Source: Dehalococcoidia bacterium (GTDB taxonomy: Bacteria > Chloroflexota > Dehalococcoidia > Dehalococcoidales > BS750m-G39). Taken from it: DNA of 33,593 nt. Positions 31,831-33,593 of this stretch are shown piece after piece. Both the position numbers and the translations under genes were made by a program. Below the pieces are notes generated by a model, which ran no database searches, was not told the DNA's origin, and worked only from the letters and a program-made list of their open reading frames with translations. Each line of letters starts with the position of its first letter. Positions within the stretch are counted from its first letter, which is position 1. Location of the stretch: the NCBI GenBank assembly GCA_030615425.1, contig JAUWZG010000002.1, forward strand, positions 1-33,593, given 5' to 3'.

Positions 31831-31991
31831 TTTTGCTTCCCACCCAGCCCACCCTTAAAGGCTTCGCCTCTATCATTCTCTAGACCCCACCCCAGCGAGG
31901 GGTGGGGCAGAAAGTTTTAGAAGCGCATACGGGGCCCCCGAAAAACAAAGTTTTTTGGGGTAGAGAGCTTATGAGGGCGGGTGGGTGGGAA
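31831..31991. repeat. Fold-back C-rich intergenic repeat, copy 4 (complete)
   Basis: TTCCCACCCAGCCCACCC from 31837 is the inverted partner of AGGGCGGGTGGGTGGGAA ending at 31991. In the centre CCCCACCCC (31885-31893) and GGGGTGGGG (31899-31907) form a perfect stem with an AGCGA loop. The architecture matches copy 1 at 2361-2593. A further hairpin (TTGAAGGGGC-GAA-GCCCCTTCAA, 32087-32109) lies beyond it. Confidence 0.65.
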
Positions 31992-32120
31992 ATAAAAGTT
32001 ACGCTAAAAAAGTGAAGGGATTCGCCTCTCTCAGACTCTCCTTTTCTATTTTGCCCCTCAAGAAGTGGTCGCTTATCAGGGGAAGCTTGAAGGGGCGAAG
32101 CCCCTTCAAAACCTACCCTC

Positions 32121-32162
32121 CCCCTCTCCTTTGAAGGAGAGGGGTATTAAGGGGGTGAGGTA
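32121..32162. repeat. Palindromic intergenic repeat, second type, copy 2
   Basis: CCCCTCTCCTT (32121-32131) pairs with AAGGAGAGGGG (32134-32144), followed by TATTAAGGGGGTGAGG. It has the same design as 23968-24007. It ends about 12 bp from the 3' end of the phage-tail-like gene. Confidence 0.6.
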
Positions 32163-32174
32163 GATAAACAATTT

Positions 32175-33593
32175 CTATACTCCTCCAAGCAATAAACGCT
32201 GCTGATACTCTCCGCGGCGTGGACTGTAAGCCAGGGTCAGCCCGTTTACCCTCCTCTTGGCTGCTTCCAGCCCGGCACGGCTATCGGTGATATCAACCAC
32301 ATCATATAGCTGCTGACCGCAATTGACCGGAATCAGGATAGAGCCATTAACTGATTCTATCTCCACCCCTCTCAGGTAAGCCTCTCCCCTCTGCTCAGCC
32401 TTGGTTACAGTATCTATATTCTTATCCTCAAGCTGCCTCAGCCTGTCATAGAGCCTGTCTATTTCATCCCAGGCGAAGGAATCAACCACTATTGGCTCAT
32501 CCTCTGCCGGGTCGTAGCCTTCAACCTGGACCCGGTTAAGCCCCCCGGCTCCGGCTCTATACCTGCCCTCAAATATGGGATGGGATGGGCCGTATGAGTA
32601 ATCAGAGCCGTCGGAGGGTAAGGGATTTACCACATAGGCTTTGTTGCCCTCAATAAACAGAACATCAGGGACGAACGATAGCAGTCTTTGGATAACCGTA
32701 TTGCCGCTATTATTGGGGTTGATGGTGAAATCGGGGTAGTAGCCAGTTAAAACCGATGACTGGGATTTCACCTCTAATCTTAGCCCAACCCTGGCCAGCA
32801 CAAAGGCAAGCATTTGTTTGACGCTCATCTCATCGCTTGCCTTGTTCCATCGGAACTGATGTCTCGCTCTCCAGTTCTCAATCAGGCTCCAGCCGTCGGA
32901 GCCGTGAAGAACTAAGCTAGCCTTACCGCCGGCGCTGGTATGCTCACAGGCGTTGAGGGTGAAGGCAGGTCCTGAGCTCGTCTCATTCCCCTGGGCGGTA
33001 ACATAGCCGGGGCTAAAATTCAGCTGGCAGCCGATGTCAAGGACTGACAGGTCCCCTTCTCCCGGCGCCCCGTACCGGCCGTCATCGTTTCTCAGCTCAA
33101 CGGCTAGGCTGCCGCCATTTTCATTAAGCTCCTGCCTCAATGACAGGACGTCGGCGGTTAGCTCCAGACTCTCCGCGGTCAGCTTGGCTCGCCACACGCC
33201 GTAGGGAGCAGATAGCCAGCAATATTCGCCATGGTGGGCGATAGCCATGCCATACTGGCTGGAAAGATCAAAAGGCACCGGCTCATGCCACAGATTATCA
33301 ATAAACTTGGTTTCGGCCACTGAGTGCGACCAGAAGGGGCGATTATAGGATTTGGTGCCGCTGAACCTCTCAACAAAGAAGCAGCGATAGACATCGGGTT
33401 TATCCATGAATGCGGCGCGGTATTCAAAGTTGCCATCTGATGGGGCTGAGGCAAACTCCCCTAGTTCCGACCAGGTGCCGGCAGCCACCTCCCCGCCATC
33501 GCCGTAAACCAATGACCAAAGCTTGAAATCGCCGCCTGAATCCTTCCCGGTAACAAACAGGTTCCAGTCGCCATCGTAAACGGTGGCTACGCC
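32175..33593 (-). CDS. Phage tail/baseplate-like structural protein (5' end outside the window)
   Basis: At least 472 residues; the frame continues to the window edge, so the TTG at 33512 is not taken as the start. The visible N-terminal part is rich in Trp/Tyr strand motifs (GEYCWLSAPYGVWRAKL), as in beta-propeller or receptor-binding proteins. Then LSLRQELNENGGSLAVELRN and DLSVLDIGCQLNFSPGY resemble rigid tail-hub modules. A later region (EQRGEAYLRGVEIESVNGSI, then CGQQLYDVVDI and AKRRVNGLTLAYSPRRGEYQQRLLLGG) resembles the C-terminal part of phage tail/baseplate hub proteins. Family naming is tentative. It probably belongs to a prophage or gene-transfer-agent-like cluster beyond the edge. 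Confidence 0.55.
   Translation of the reverse strand, partial: GVATVYDGDWNLFVTGKDSGGDFKLWSLVYGDGGEVAAGTWSELGEFASAPSDGNFEYRAAFMDKPDVYRCFFVERFSGTKSYNRPFWSHSVAETKFIDNLWHEPVPFDLSSQYGMAIAHHGEYCWLSAPYGVWRAKLTAESLELTADVLSLRQELNENGGSLAVELRNDDGRYGAPGEGDLSVLDIGCQLNFSPGYVTAQGNETSSGPAFTLNACEHTSAGGKASLVLHGSDGWSLIENWRARHQFRWNKASDEMSVKQMLAFVLARVGLRLEVKSQSSVLTGYYPDFTINPNNSGNTVIQRLLSFVPDVLFIEGNKAYVVNPLPSDGSDYSYGPSHPIFEGRYRAGAGGLNRVQVEGYDPAEDEPIVVDSFAWDEIDRLYDRLRQLEDKNIDTVTKAEQRGEAYLRGVEIESVNGSILIPVNCGQQLYDVVDITDSRAGLEAAKRRVNGLTLAYSPRRGEYQQRLLLGGV

Noticed and set aside
31793..31876. Upstream extension of the small tail-like protein to 98 codons
   Set aside because: The extension runs through the repeat core, and the strong ribosome site lies directly before the ATG at 31792.
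32087..32109. Hairpin TTGAAGGGGC-GAA-GCCCCTTCAA as an intrinsic terminator
   Set aside because: The stem is perfect but no T run follows on either strand.
1..33593. tRNA or rRNA genes
   Set aside because: I saw no cloverleaf-like segment or rRNA signature by eye in the intergenic regions, although a covariance search was not possible.

Overview
The window looks like part of a chromosome from a strictly anaerobic bacterium of the Chloroflexota, most likely Dehalococcoidia or a close relative. This is inferred from gene content, not from a marker search. The signs are a division cluster reduced to mraZ-rsmH-ftsA-ftsZ with no mur, ftsI, ftsL or mraY genes (known Dehalococcoidia lack peptidoglycan), a two-gene SufC/SufBD-type (SMS-like) Fe-S assembly system, a B12-dependent class II ribonucleotide reductase with its NrdR repressor, and several Fe-S or radical-SAM proteins.

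Layout: 1-2279 (minus) carries sufC/smsC, a sufBD-like smsB and a NurA-type nuclease cut by the window edge. 2361-2593 is a fold-back repeat. 2668-4607 holds a histone-deacetylase-family amidohydrolase facing a CDF metal transporter. 4647-9117 (minus) is an operon of cca, secD, secF and a QueG-like Fe-S protein. 9267-10055 is a divergent pair of small HTH regulators with near-consensus promoters, probable leaderless transcripts and a recurring TGCCA-GT-TGGCA palindrome. 10121-14687 (minus) is the operon mogA-trmD-rplS-priA-def. Diverging from it, 14857-18687 is mraZ-rsmH-ftsA-ftsZ, with a clear four-repeat MraZ operator and an intrinsic terminator at the end.

18829-20407 is an AT-richer two-gene insert between ftsZ and nrdR: a sce7726-family PD-(D/E)xK nuclease-like protein and a Beta-family protein, tail to tail with a 35-bp overlap. 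It is a candidate defence module. 20615-23751 is nrdR-nrdJ behind two NrdR boxes. 24067-27949 holds a radical SAM protein, rpsU-yqeY and a FAD-dependent dehydrogenase. 28141-28257 is the broken tail of an HTH regulator whose promoter survives and now precedes a four-gene operon of exported or anchored proteins (28303-31563). 31580-33593 (minus) looks like the end of a phage-tail-like module and is cut by the window edge.

Themes: most of the window is housekeeping (translation, secretion, division, dNTP supply, Fe-S assembly). The unusual material is (i) the sce7726/Beta insert, (ii) a family of long fold-back C-rich repeats in at least four intergenic regions, (iii) an HTH regulator circuit whose promoter/operator appears again in front of a surface-protein operon, and (iv) that operon itself.
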